Assembly (NCBI GenBank): GCA_963732155.1
Contig: CAVSYB010000003.1
Location: 1 to 64,000, forward strand
Direction: 5' to 3'
Origin: Roseiarcus sp963732155
GTDB lineage: Bacteria > Pseudomonadota > Alphaproteobacteria > Rhizobiales > Beijerinckiaceae
DNA: 64,000 nucleotides
Numbering within the stretch: position 1 is the first letter of the stretch; every line of letters starts with the position of its first letter. Below, one piece after another: positions 7,907 to 16,482 of this stretch. The notes under the pieces were generated by a model. That model saw nothing but the letters and a program-made list of their open reading frames with translations. It searched no databases and had not been told where the DNA came from. A program made the translations under genes and the position numbers.

Positions 7907-9469
7907 TCAAGGCTCCCCTGAACGGATCGCGCCGCGTCGATCGATCGTCTCGCCGATCAAAGCCGCCCATTTCACGAAGAGGGCCCCGAGACGCCGTCCC
8001 CACGGCTCGAACGCGGCGTCGAGGCTTTCGCCGCGCTGGACGCGCTCGGCGATGTCGCTGATGAGCGGAGCGCTCGCGCAAATGCGCAGCGCCGCGCTGC
8101 GCCCTATCGGCACTGGCTGCCCGAGATGGAAGATCTGCTCGAGCGCCGCATCATCCGACGAGCCGCGAGCGCAGGGCGCGCGCAGACGTGCATGAACCGA
8201 GGCCGTTTCAGCCAGAGAGAAGGGCCCGCCGTCACGGTGGCTCATCACGAAAGACAGGATGCCCTTCGAGCGTCCCGTGGCGGAATCCGCATCGCCCGGC
8301 GCCTCGTGGAGATGGGCGACGGAGCGGGCCCTTCTTCGCACGGCCTGTTCGAAATGGCTCCAAACCTCGCCGCGAAGATGGGCCGGCGCGGCGAAATAGC
8401 GCTCCATTTCGCTGAGAGCGGCGACCCATCTGAGACCGAGTCCGAGATTGGCCTCATTGGCCCAGCGCATGCGAACCTTGTCCCGAAGGTCCCGCGGCCA
8501 ATCCAGCCTCGAGCTGTAGTCGGCCAACCCGGCCGGCGGCGCCAACTGCTCGATCTTCCTGAGAAGCCCCGGCGGCACGAGCAAGGCGCCGGAGAAGGGA
8601 GGGCCGCCAAAGAACTTCGATCCGGTAATGACGACCATGAACCCCAGCCGCAGCATTTGCCGAACATGCGCCCTCGAACACCGCAACTGACAACAATCGA
8701 CGACGACGGCAACCCGGTCGGGGGCGCTCGCCAACACCTGCGCGGCGGCGGCCGCGCTGAGGCCGGAAAGCCCGGTCTTGGACGTTTCGAGACAATGCAA
8801 GAGAACGTTGCGTCCGGCGGCAAGCGCGGCCACGGCGCGAAGACGCGCCTCGTCGTCGACATCGGCGGCGGCGCGCGGCGCGCCCTGCGCATCTCGTATC
8901 TCGACGCTCGCCCCTTCAATGTCGGCGTTCGCCCAGCCGCCCAATCGCTCGCCCGCCGAGCAGCGTTCGCCAAAGGCGGTGGAATTGAGGAAGTGCGCCC
9001 CTCCCGCGGCGCGCAAAACGCCGCTCCCCGTCTCCGAAGGCGCGACCACGATATTGGTGAGCGGACCCTCGAGAACGCTTTTGGCGATAGCGAGCGTCGT
9101 CAGCTCCGCCTCGGTCCCCGATCCCGTCAGAATCACCCCGCATCCGACGATCCCGAAGAGATCGACCAGCCGCGCCCGGATGCCGTCGAACCAGGCGTCC
9201 AGCCCCCGCTGGCCGCCGATCGAACTGGCGGCCAAGGCGGTCCACGCCGTCTCGGCGGCGCGATAGGCGCGAGGCGTGATGGTCGAGGCCGTCGATGAAG
9301 AAAAGAATATCTCGCGCGGCGAGGGAGTGGCCGTCGTCCCGTATCGATTTCGCCGCGTCACCGGATCGGGAGCGATGCGCTCGTCGCCGCCGCTCGCCAG
9401 CAGCAAATCGACGCCCATCCCGAGCTTGGCAAGGCTCGATCCAGGCTTGCTCGTTGCGTAAACGTTCAT
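7907..9469 (-). CDS. Divergent fold-type I PLP enzyme, unassigned
   Basis: 520 aa. The N-terminal half has a class V aminotransferase/cysteine desulfurase-like layout: TGSGTEAELTTLAIAK (phosphate binding, about residues 115-130), VVVDCCQLRCSR (Asp258) and ITGSKFFGGPPFSGALL with the likely Schiff-base Lys285. The remaining about 200 residues do not match a family I recognise. The ATG at 9469 has GGAAG seven bases upstream; an in-frame extension to 9508 exists. It is followed after 9 bp by a group II decarboxylase. It may be an aminotransferase, lyase or desulfurase; the chemistry is undetermined. Confidence 0.65.
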   Translation of the reverse strand: MNVYATSKPGSSLAKLGMGVDLLLASGGDERIAPDPVTRRNRYGTTATPSPREIFFSSSTASTITPRAYRAAETAWTALAASSIGGQRGLDAWFDGIRARLVDLFGIVGCGVILTGSGTEAELTTLAIAKSVLEGPLTNIVVAPSETGSGVLRAAGGAHFLNSTAFGERCSAGERLGGWANADIEGASVEIRDAQGAPRAAADVDDEARLRAVAALAAGRNVLLHCLETSKTGLSGLSAAAAAQVLASAPDRVAVVVDCCQLRCSRAHVRQMLRLGFMVVITGSKFFGGPPFSGALLVPPGLLRKIEQLAPPAGLADYSSRLDWPRDLRDKVRMRWANEANLGLGLRWVAALSEMERYFAAPAHLRGEVWSHFEQAVRRRARSVAHLHEAPGDADSATGRSKGILSFVMSHRDGGPFSLAETASVHARLRAPCARGSSDDAALEQIFHLGQPVPIGRSAALRICASAPLISDIAERVQRGESLDAAFEPWGRRLGALFVKWAALIGETIDRRGAIRSGEP

Positions 9470-9724
9470 CGACGACTTCCGCGCCAGACCTGACTCATGC
9501 GCTTGCAAGACCTCGGACAGAGCGGGGACGAGACGACCGCGGTCGCGCGACCTTCGAGCAAGGCTAGGGGGACCGACTTACGCGAGGCTGTCGCGAAGCT
9601 CGCGAACCGCCGCGCGAGGGCGGCGCGCGCCTTGCCGGAACGCGCGCAGTCGCGCTCACGCGAATGTTTGTCGCGCGGCGGAAAAAAGGGGCTAGCCTTG
9701 GGCGCTTCAATCGGGAGGGTCCTC

Positions 9725-10336
9725 ATGCGTTCCGTCCTTCGTTTCAGCGCAGCGCTGGCGATCGCCGTCGTCGCCGCCGTCGCCCTCGCGCAGAGCCCGC
9801 CCCCGCGCGTCATCCGCGGCTCGGTCGTCAGCGTCGACGGCGCAAGCGTCACGGTGCGCACGCGCGCCGGCGAGTCGATCAAGCTGCGCCTCAGGGACAA
9901 TCAGGGGATTGTGGCGGTCGTTCCGGCCGCGCTGACCGACGTCAAGCCGGGCGTCTTTGTCGGCGTCGCCGCCATGCCGGGCGACGACGGGGCGCTGAAA
10001 GCGATGGAAGTGCACATCTTCCCGGAGGCGCAGCGCGGAACCGGCGAAGGCTTCCGCCCCTTCGATCTTGCTCCGGGCAGCACCATGACCAACGGCAATA
10101 TTGCGGCGATGGTCGACTCCGTCTCCGGTCCGACGCTGACTGTCGCCTACAAGGGCGGCGAGCAGAAGATCACGGTCGACAAGGCGACGCCGATCGTCAC
10201 ATTCGCGCCGGGCGGGATTGGCGATTTGAAGCCGGGCGCCGACGTCGACATTTTCCGGCCGACCGCGACCGCCGACGGCGCCTATGAGGCGGCGCGCATC
10301 GCTGTCGGCAGGAACGGAACGAAAGTTCCGATGTGA
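9725..10336 (+). CDS. Exported DUF5666-like protein
   Basis: 203 aa. A signal peptide (about residues 1-22, LAIAVVAAVALAQ) is followed by two similar beta-strand modules: VIRGSVVSVDGASVTVRTRAGESIKLRLRDN and IAAMVDSVSGPTLTVAYKGGEQKITVDKATPI. These resemble the OB-like repeats of DUF5666-type periplasmic proteins. Proteins of this sort are often mislabelled metal ABC permeases in databases, but no membrane segments are present here. The ATG at 9725 has GGGAGGG close upstream. The function is unknown. It is convergent with recJ, with a 6-bp gap. Confidence 0.65.
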   Translation: MRSVLRFSAALAIAVVAAVALAQSPPPRVIRGSVVSVDGASVTVRTRAGESIKLRLRDNQGIVAVVPAALTDVKPGVFVGVAAMPGDDGALKAMEVHIFPEAQRGTGEGFRPFDLAPGSTMTNGNIAAMVDSVSGPTLTVAYKGGEQKITVDKATPIVTFAPGGIGDLKPGADVDIFRPTATADGAYEAARIAVGRNGTKVPM

Positions 10337-10342
10337 GCGGCC

Positions 10343-12133
10343 TCACCGCTCGGCCTCGGCCGCGTCGAGCAGCCGCAGCTGCGCCTTCTCGCGGCCGCCG
10401 TAGCGGTTGATCGTCAATGCGCCGGCCAGATGCACCACCGAGCCGCGCAGGCGTCTCAGGGCTTCGCCGAGCGGACTGCTCGCTGCGCGGAACGCCATCG
10501 CCTCGATGATCGCATTGTCTCCGGAGACCGCCCGCAGGCGCAGGTGATCGGCGCCGACCGCCACGACATCGGCGAGGCGATGGCGCGGCAAGGCGAACAC
10601 CGGCTCGGGATTGCCGGCGCCGTAAGGACCGGCGCTCTCGATGGAATGAACGAGCGCCGGCGTCGCGGCGCCGGCCGTGACTGCGCTGTCGATTTCAAGA
10701 CCGGCGCTGGCGTTCGCCGCGGCGACCGCGGCGGCGAGCCGCTCCTCGAGAAAGGCGCGGAAGTCGGCGAAGCGTTCGCTGGCGAGGGTCACCCCGGCCG
10801 CCATCGCGTGGCCGCCGCCCTTGATGAGGACGCCGGCCTCGACGCCGGCGCGCACGACGCGGCCAAGATCGACGCCGGCGATCGAGCGGCCGGAGCCCGT
10901 CGCCTCGGTCCCGTTCAGCGCCAATGCGAAAGCCGGCCGGTTGAACCGCTCCTTCAGACGCGCCGCGACCAGCCCGACGACGCCGGGAGGCCAGCCCTGC
11001 CCCGCCACGACCACGCAGGCGCCGCGCGCCTCGAGCCCGAGCGCCGCCAAGGCCTCCGCTTCGGCCGCCTCCAGCGTCGCCGTCTCGATCTGCTGACGGG
11101 CGCGGTTGAGGCGGTCGAGTTCCTCGGCGAGCGAGCGCGCCTCGACGGCGTCGCGCGTCGTCAGCAGTTTGACGCCGAGGCCGGCGTCGCCGATGCGCCC
11201 GCCGGCGTTGATGCGCGGCCCGAGCAGGAAACCCAAGTGATACGGTCGCGGCGGCCCATCGGCGCCGGCGACATCGAGCAAGGCCGCCAGGCCGGGGCGC
11301 CGGCGCGCGCGCATCACGTCCAGCCCCCTCACGACGAAGGCGCGGTTCAGGCCGATCAGCGGCACGACGTCGGCGACGGCGGCCAGCGCGACCAGATCGA
11401 GCGCGGCGATCAGGTCGGGCGCCGCGCGCCCGCGCCAGTATCCCGCTTCGCGCAGCGCGCGGTTGAGCGCGACGAGCCCCATATAGACGACGCCCGCCGC
11501 GCAGAGATAGCCGAGCCCGGAAAGATCGTCCTGCCGGTTGGGATCAACCAGCGCCAGCGCGGCGGGCAACGCTTCAGGCGCCTGGTGGTGGTCGAACACG
11601 ACGACGTCGAGCCCCAGCTTGGCGGCCTCGGCGAACGGCTCATGGCTGACGGCGCCGCAATCGACGGTGACGACGAGCCGCGCGCCCTGAGCGGCGAAGG
11701 CGCGCATCGCTCGCGCGTTGGGCCCGTAGCCTTCGGTGACGCGGTCCGGAATATGGACGATCGTCTGGCAACCGCAATCGCCCAAATACTGCGCCAGCAA
11801 GGCGGCGCTGGTCGCCCCGTCGACGTCATAGTCGCCGAAGATCGCGACCTTCTCGGCGCGTTCGACGGCCTGCGCGAGGCGCGCGACCGCCGGCTCCATG
11901 TCGCGCAACGTGAAGGGATCGGGCATCAGGTCGCGCAGGGTCGGGGCGAGATGGCGCCCGACCCCCTCGAGCTTGACGCCGCGGCCGGCCAGCACGCGCG
12001 CCATCAGATCGGATTGCCCACTGACCTGCGCGATGGCGAGCGCCTGCGCCTCCCCCGCCCCGTCAAGCCGCGAGCGCCACGGCCGGCCGAGGACCGAGCG
12101 CTCGACGTTGAGGAAGAACCCGGCGGACGCCAC
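10343..12133 (-). CDS. recJ: Single-stranded-DNA-specific exonuclease RecJ
   Basis: 596 aa with this start. RecJ is a 5'-3' single-strand exonuclease acting in recombination and base-excision and mismatch repair. DHH-family motifs are intact: GDYDVDGATS, VTVDCGA, VFDHHQAPE (the DHH signature), and the late GGGHAMAAG of the DHHA1 domain, with a C-terminal OB-like part. I chose the GTG at 12133 because the upstream in-frame codons (to 12226) fall inside a dispersed repeat; LNVERSVLG-RPWRSRL resembles the usual RecJ N-terminus. No strong ribosome-binding site distinguishes the options. Confidence 0.92.
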   Translation of the reverse strand: MASAGFFLNVERSVLGRPWRSRLDGAGEAQALAIAQVSGQSDLMARVLAGRGVKLEGVGRHLAPTLRDLMPDPFTLRDMEPAVARLAQAVERAEKVAIFGDYDVDGATSAALLAQYLGDCGCQTIVHIPDRVTEGYGPNARAMRAFAAQGARLVVTVDCGAVSHEPFAEAAKLGLDVVVFDHHQAPEALPAALALVDPNRQDDLSGLGYLCAAGVVYMGLVALNRALREAGYWRGRAAPDLIAALDLVALAAVADVVPLIGLNRAFVVRGLDVMRARRRPGLAALLDVAGADGPPRPYHLGFLLGPRINAGGRIGDAGLGVKLLTTRDAVEARSLAEELDRLNRARQQIETATLEAAEAEALAALGLEARGACVVVAGQGWPPGVVGLVAARLKERFNRPAFALALNGTEATGSGRSIAGVDLGRVVRAGVEAGVLIKGGGHAMAAGVTLASERFADFRAFLEERLAAAVAAANASAGLEIDSAVTAGAATPALVHSIESAGPYGAGNPEPVFALPRHRLADVVAVGADHLRLRAVSGDNAIIEAMAFRAASSPLGEALRRLRGSVVHLAGALTINRYGGREKAQLRLLDAAEAER

Positions 12134-12145
12134 TAGCGTGCTCGC

Positions 12146-12312
12146 CCTTTCCCCCTTGCGGGGGAAGGCGGACGGCGGAGCCGCCCGGATGAGGGGTGGT
12201 CGAGCGAAGCTCGACGGCTGACGCACGCGCCGAAAGAAGCCGTCTCGCTCCGCTCAACTCCCCTCATCCGACCTCGTTTCGCGAGGCCACCTTCTCCCGC
12301 AAGGGGAGAAGG
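12146..12312. repeat. Pair of inverted dispersed intergenic repeats
   Basis: Copy A (12146-12196) begins CCTTTCCCCCTTGCGGGGGA and ends GGATGAGGGG. Copy B (12260-12312) is the same element inverted, starting CCCCTCATCC and ending AAGGGGAGAAGG. Each copy has its own internal stem (CCCCCTTGCGGGGG in A). This type of 'TTCTCCC-GGGAGAA...GGATGAGGGG' palindromic element is common between genes in Hyphomicrobiales genomes. The pair sits at the 5' end of recJ and supplies spurious upstream start codons. Confidence 0.8.
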
Positions 12313-12453
12313 AAACGCGACCGTGAATTCCTGGAGGCTCATCGTGCGCGGCTTAGCACGAGTCGCGACCGCAGCGCTAAGGATGCCTTAGCGCCTGCGC
12401 GCCCTTGATCCTCTTACAGGCCGCGCCCTACCGTATGTTCGGAGGACCGTGCG

Positions 12454-13206
12454 ATGAAAAGCGAACGTGGCGTGGTTTCGGTTTTCGTCTGCCTTTTGAC
12501 GCTGGTCGTTGCTATCATCGTCTGGTCGACGGTCAACCAAAACATGCGCGAAGGAAAAGTCTTTCGCACAGCTCTGGACAAGGGCGAGGCCGATTGGTGC
12601 TTCGAATTCTGGCTCAATCGCTATCAAGCTCTCCTCACCGGGATTGTCGCAATCGGCGCTGTGCTCGCCGCGGCTCTGCAATGGAACGAAACCCGTTCAC
12701 ACACTGCTTCACTGCGCCGGTCCATACTGCTTGAGAAAAAGAGCGCGCTCACAGCGCTCTCTCTCGGCGCCCTCGGGGCCAAACTGCGGATTGGCGCTCT
12801 GTTTGATGTGTTGGCGGTCGCTCCCACGAGCGGGGATCAAGGCCAAATCGCGGAGGTGTGGAACGGGCCAATGACAATTCGGGAATGCCGCGCAGCGATC
12901 GTTCGGGCTCTTCAAACAGGCCCGGCGTCTGAGATGACCGAGCGCAAAGCCATTCTCGTCGCTACTTCGCTTGATCGTTTCGCAGAGATCGTCAGTCGCC
13001 ACTTCCGAGGGGAAACGCTCGATCTCTTTGTCGCCGACGAAACTGAACGAAGGGCGCAAGCCGAACGCCTGAAAAGGGCTTTTGCGGAGTTCGATAGGAG
13101 GGCGAACGATCTGATCGAAGAAATTGGCGCCGAATCGGCGAGACTTCGCCGCGAGATCGACGCCGCCGAGGCAAAGCTCGGCGCCACACCTGTTCAAGCA
13201 GACTAG
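12454..13206 (+). CDS. Two-TM membrane protein with coiled-coil tail, hypothetical
   Basis: 250 aa. There are two hydrophobic segments, at about residues 7-24 (VVSVFVCLLTLVVAIIVW) and 58-75 (ALLTGIVAIGAVLAAAL). A long soluble region follows, ending in a charged helical stretch (about residues 195-245: ERRAQAERLKRAFAEFDRRANDL...) likely to form a coiled coil. The layout resembles small phage- or island-type membrane proteins, but no family was recognised. Base composition is lower in GC than its neighbours, and the gene lies next to the dispersed repeat pair, both compatible with acquisition. Confidence 0.6.
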   Translation: MKSERGVVSVFVCLLTLVVAIIVWSTVNQNMREGKVFRTALDKGEADWCFEFWLNRYQALLTGIVAIGAVLAAALQWNETRSHTASLRRSILLEKKSALTALSLGALGAKLRIGALFDVLAVAPTSGDQGQIAEVWNGPMTIRECRAAIVRALQTGPASEMTERKAILVATSLDRFAEIVSRHFRGETLDLFVADETERRAQAERLKRAFAEFDRRANDLIEEIGAESARLRREIDAAEAKLGATPVQAD

Positions 13207-13275
13207 TCGCCCTTCTCGCGCTCGTTCGAGCTGATGCATCGGTCGCAAAACGAACCGGAACCAGAGGACAGTCTT

Positions 13276-14106
13276 TCATGTTTTGGTAGTTCGTGTTGTG
13301 CCTCGGGAGCCCGCGCCCCGCCCCGCCCGCCATTCGACGAGGCTTGCGAAATAAATGAGGCCCGACAGCGCGGTGATCCAGAAGCTGACCGGCCAGTCCG
13401 AGTAGAAGGCGAGGGTCAGGCCGCCCCACGCGTCGACTAGCGCCAGGGCGGCGCTGAGCGCCACGGCGGCGTAGAGGCGCCGCGTGAAGCGAAGAGCCGC
13501 CGCCGCCGGGCCGACCATCAGCGTGAAAACCAGGAGAACGCCGACAATCTGCGCGCATTCGGAGACCGCGACCGCGACGATCATCAAAAAGGCGGTCGAG
13601 ACGAAGCGCAGCGGTACGCCCTTGGCCTCGGCGAGCTCGCTTTGCAGGGAGGCGAAGATCAGCGGCCGCGCGATCGCGCCGAGCGCAATGAGGCTGAGAA
13701 CCGCCAGGATCGCCAGCGAAACCAGCGCCCGATTGTCGACGCCGAGAACGTTGCCGAACAGCAACGCCGCGGCCTGCGAGGCATAGGAGGTGAAGAAATG
13801 GAGGAACAGCAGGCCGAAGCCGAGCGCCAGCGACAGCATCATGCCGATCGCCACGTCCCGCTCGCTGAGCTTCTCTCCGAGCTGGCCCATGGCGAACCCG
13901 GCGAGCATGGTGAAGCCGACGAGGCCGACGAGCGGCGGCAGGCCGATGAGCACGGCGCCGGTCGCCCCGGTGAAGCCGACATGCGAGAGCGCATGACCCG
14001 CGAAGGTCTGGCCGCGCAACACCAGGAAGAACCCGACCACGCCGGCCAGCAGCGCGACGATGCCAGCGGCGGCCAAGCCCGTGCGCATGAAGTCGTAATC
14101 AAACAT
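13276..14106 (-). CDS. znuB: Zn/Mn ABC transporter permease (ZnuB type)
   Basis: 276-aa integral membrane protein of the ABC-3 metal permease family, with about eight hydrophobic segments (AAAGIVALLAGVVGFFLVLRG near the start, then HALSHVGFTGATGAVLIG). It forms the channel of a divalent-metal importer with ZnuC and ZnuA. The start at 14106 overlaps the end of znuC by 8 bp, so translation is probably coupled. The frame is also open upstream inside znuC, but the family N-terminus begins at MFDYDFMRTG. It is the last gene of the znuACB operon. Confidence 0.88.
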   Translation of the reverse strand: MFDYDFMRTGLAAAGIVALLAGVVGFFLVLRGQTFAGHALSHVGFTGATGAVLIGLPPLVGLVGFTMLAGFAMGQLGEKLSERDVAIGMMLSLALGFGLLFLHFFTSYASQAAALLFGNVLGVDNRALVSLAILAVLSLIALGAIARPLIFASLQSELAEAKGVPLRFVSTAFLMIVAVAVSECAQIVGVLLVFTLMVGPAAAALRFTRRLYAAVALSAALALVDAWGGLTLAFYSDWPVSFWITALSGLIYFASLVEWRAGRGAGSRGTTRTTKT

Positions 14107-14944
14107 GCGCGCCGTGATCCTGATGGTCGTGGTCGTGACCGCGGCCGGCGTCATGGTCGTGGCGATGCGCGTCGCGCTCGACATCGACGTCGCCCGCCAT
14201 CACGAACACGCGGTCCTTGATTCGGATCACCTCGATCTCGGCGCCATAGAGCCGGGACAGCACAGGCCCGGTGATGACTTCGTCGACGGCGCCGAGCACA
14301 GCCTTGCCGGCGCCGAGATAGAGCACGCGGTCGATCGCATGAATGAGCGGGTTGAGCTCGTGCGCGCTGAAAATGATGGCGATCTTCAATTCGTCGCGCA
14401 GCCGCTCGGCGATCTCGACGACGCTTTTCTGATGGGCGGGATCGAGGCTGATCAGCGGCTCGTCGAGGAGCAGAAGCTTCGGGCGCCCGAGCAAGGCCTG
14501 CGACAGCAGCAGGCGCTGGCGCTCGCCGCCGGAAATCTCGCTGAGCGAACGGCGCGCCAATTCGCGCGCGCCCACCATTTCGAGCGCCCAGTCGATCTCG
14601 CGCCGCGCCGCCGCGTCGAGGCGCGGCAGGCCCCATCCGGCGCCGCCCGCCCCGGAAGCGACGATGTCGTAGCCAGTCAGGCGAAGGCTCGAAAAGGTCC
14701 CGCGGCTCTGCGGCATGTAGCCGATCGCCGCGTTGCCGCGCGTGACCGGCTGGCCGAGAACGCTGACGGCGCCGCCGCCGATCGGAACGAGCCCGAGCGC
14801 AGCGCGCATCAGCGTCGTCTTGCCCGAGCCGTTGGCCCCCAGCATGCCAATGAACTCGCCGTCCTCGATCGCAAAGCTGACGGCGGCCAGAATGGTCCGG
14901 CCGCCGAGCTTGATCGAGACCTGATCGAAGACGAGTGCGCTCAC
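14099..14944 (-). CDS. znuC: Zn/Mn ABC transporter ATPase (ZnuC type)
   Basis: 281 aa. Walker A is GANGSGKTT, the Q-loop region GYMPQSRGTF, the ABC signature SEISGGERQRL, Walker B LLLLDEPLISLD, and the switch His is in FSAHE. The C-terminus is a histidine-rich tail (DAHRHDHDAGRGHDHDHQDH), as often seen in zinc-importer ATPases. The GTG at 14944 overlaps the znuA stop in a GTGA arrangement, which decides this start over the longer upstream frame. Confidence 0.9.
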   Translation of the reverse strand: MSALVFDQVSIKLGGRTILAAVSFAIEDGEFIGMLGANGSGKTTLMRAALGLVPIGGGAVSVLGQPVTRGNAAIGYMPQSRGTFSSLRLTGYDIVASGAGGAGWGLPRLDAAARREIDWALEMVGARELARRSLSEISGGERQRLLLSQALLGRPKLLLLDEPLISLDPAHQKSVVEIAERLRDELKIAIIFSAHELNPLIHAIDRVLYLGAGKAVLGAVDEVITGPVLSRLYGAEIEVIRIKDRVFVMAGDVDVERDAHRHDHDAGRGHDHDHQDHGAHV

Positions 14945-15816
14945 GAAGCCGCGCCGGAAAGCGCTTTGTCGAGCGCGTCGAGCTGGTCCGTCATCCATTG
15001 TTGATAAGTGACGCCGGCCGGCTCGGTTTCGGAGACGCCGACGACCGGGATTTTCTGGTCCTTGGCGATTTGCACGAGGCGCTGCACGGCGGGCTCGCTG
15101 GCCTGGGCGTTGTAGAGCATGACCTTGACCTTGTGGCCTTTCAGATCGTCCTCGAAGCCGGCGACCTGCGAGGCGCTCGGCTCGGTGTTGTTCATCACGG
15201 CGAGCGCGAATTTCTCATTATGCACTTTCAGACCGAGAAGTTCAGCCATATAGCCGAACACCGGCTCCGACGCGGTCACCGGCAGTCCCGCATATTTCTT
15301 GCGCATTTCAGAGATTTTGGCCTCCAGCGGGTCGAGCGAGCCGGCGAAGGCGGCGGCGCCCTTTTGATAATCGGCGCGATGAGCGGGATCGACGATGGCC
15401 AGATCCACGCCCAACGCATTGCCGACGGCCTTCATGGTCGCGGGGTTATACCACAGATGCGGATTGTCGCCCGCCTTCTTATGGGCGAGGGTCGCGACCA
15501 GGATTTCGCGGCGGCCCGGCGCCTTGTTGGCGCTCAGCAGTTTCTCCATCCAGGGATCGTAATCGACGCCGCTGACGATGACGATTTTGGCGTCGGCGAG
15601 CGCCTTGGCGGTCGAAGCGCTCGCTTCGAACAAATGCGGATCGTCGTCGGGGTTCGACAATATGCTCGTCACCGCGACGTTGTCGCCGCCGACCTGGGCG
15701 GCGATGTCGCCGTAGAAATTCTCCGCGGCGACGACCTTGACGGGGTCGGCGAAAGCGGGGGCGGCAAGCGCGCAAAGGGCGGCAGCGGCGCCGGCGAGCA
15801 GAAGCGACTTCAGCAT
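14941..15816 (-). CDS. znuA: Metal ABC transporter substrate-binding protein (ZnuA-like)
   Basis: 291 aa, periplasmic cluster A-I binding protein with a signal peptide (about residues 1-23, ALAAPAFA). Expected metal ligands are His in NPDDDPHLFEA, His in NPHLWYNP and a late Asp. The third position, usually His in zinc-specific ZnuA, is Glu here (TASEPVFGYMAELLG), as in manganese-type binding proteins. The acidic/His-rich loop of classic ZnuA is absent. The operon is adjacent to a Zur-like regulator with an operator upstream, which favours zinc. The metal is therefore not certain. Confidence 0.82.
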   Translation of the reverse strand: MLKSLLLAGAAAALCALAAPAFADPVKVVAAENFYGDIAAQVGGDNVAVTSILSNPDDDPHLFEASASTAKALADAKIVIVSGVDYDPWMEKLLSANKAPGRREILVATLAHKKAGDNPHLWYNPATMKAVGNALGVDLAIVDPAHRADYQKGAAAFAGSLDPLEAKISEMRKKYAGLPVTASEPVFGYMAELLGLKVHNEKFALAVMNNTEPSASQVAGFEDDLKGHKVKVMLYNAQASEPAVQRLVQIAKDQKIPVVGVSETEPAGVTYQQWMTDQLDALDKALSGAAS

Positions 15817-15870
15817 GCGAAACCTCCAGTTTGGGCCTGAATCGGCCGGGATGCGTGAATGACTTTTGTG

Positions 15871-15885
15871 TGTTATGTTATAACA
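15871..15885. promoter_or_regulatory. Palindromic Zur-type operator
   Basis: TGTTATGTTATAACA is a perfect palindrome (TGTTAT, 3-base spacer, ATAACA) in the divergent region between znuA and the Fur-family gene. It has the form of alphaproteobacterial Zur boxes (TGTTATNNNATAACA). It lies 55 bp from the znuA start and 58 bp from the regulator start, so it could repress both. Confidence 0.8.
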
Positions 15886-15942
15886 ATGCGTAAAGCAAGC
15901 GATCGCGCAAATTTTTGCGACGAAGTCGGAGGGGGCTGAGCT

Positions 15943-16464
15943 GTGCTATGGGAAGCTTCCGCGCGGGGAATGGCGATGAACCCAAGCATTCACACCGATC
16001 GACGGCCCCACTGGGCGGCGCAAGTCGAGCAGTTCTGTGTCAAGAAGGGTTTGCAGCTCACGCCATTGCGCCGCCAGATCCTGGCGATTCTGGCCGACGC
16101 GCCCGCTCCGTTGGGGGCCTATGCGATCATTGAGGAATTGTCGCGCGAACAGCATAAATCGGTCGCGCCCCCAACGGTGTATCGCACTCTGGAGTTCTTT
16201 CTGGACAACGGTTTTCTGCACAAGATCGAGAGCCGCAACGCCTACGCCCCTTGCGAGCACCTCGGCCATGAGCATCATGGCATTCTGCTGATTTGCGAAC
16301 GTTGTGGACGGACTGACGAGATCGAAAGCCCGCGGTTCGACAAGCTCCTCCAGGAGACCGCCGCCAAGGCGGGCTTTGAGGCGCGCCGGCAAGTCGTCGA
16401 GGTCGAGGGGCTCTGCGGGGACTGCGGCGAGGAGGTGGCGCCCGCGCCGACGCGGGACGCCTGA
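15943..16464 (+). CDS. zur: Fur-family zinc uptake regulator (Zur)
   Basis: 173 aa. It has a winged-helix N-terminal domain (LTPLRRQILAILADAPAPLGAYAIIEEL, then VAPPTVYRTLEFFLDNGFLHKIES) and a dimerisation domain with a His/Cys metal site (CEHLGHEHHGILLICERCGRTDEI) plus a second CxxC (CGDC). The CERC...CGDC pair is the structural zinc site of Fur proteins. The divergent znu operon and the palindrome between them support Zur rather than Fur. The GTG start at 15943 has GGAGGGGG eight bases upstream; ATGs at 15970 and 15976 are alternatives. Confidence 0.87.
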   Translation: MLWEASARGMAMNPSIHTDRRPHWAAQVEQFCVKKGLQLTPLRRQILAILADAPAPLGAYAIIEELSREQHKSVAPPTVYRTLEFFLDNGFLHKIESRNAYAPCEHLGHEHHGILLICERCGRTDEIESPRFDKLLQETAAKAGFEARRQVVEVEGLCGDCGEEVAPAPTRDA

Positions 16465-16482
16465 GTTGCGTGCGCCGTGCGT

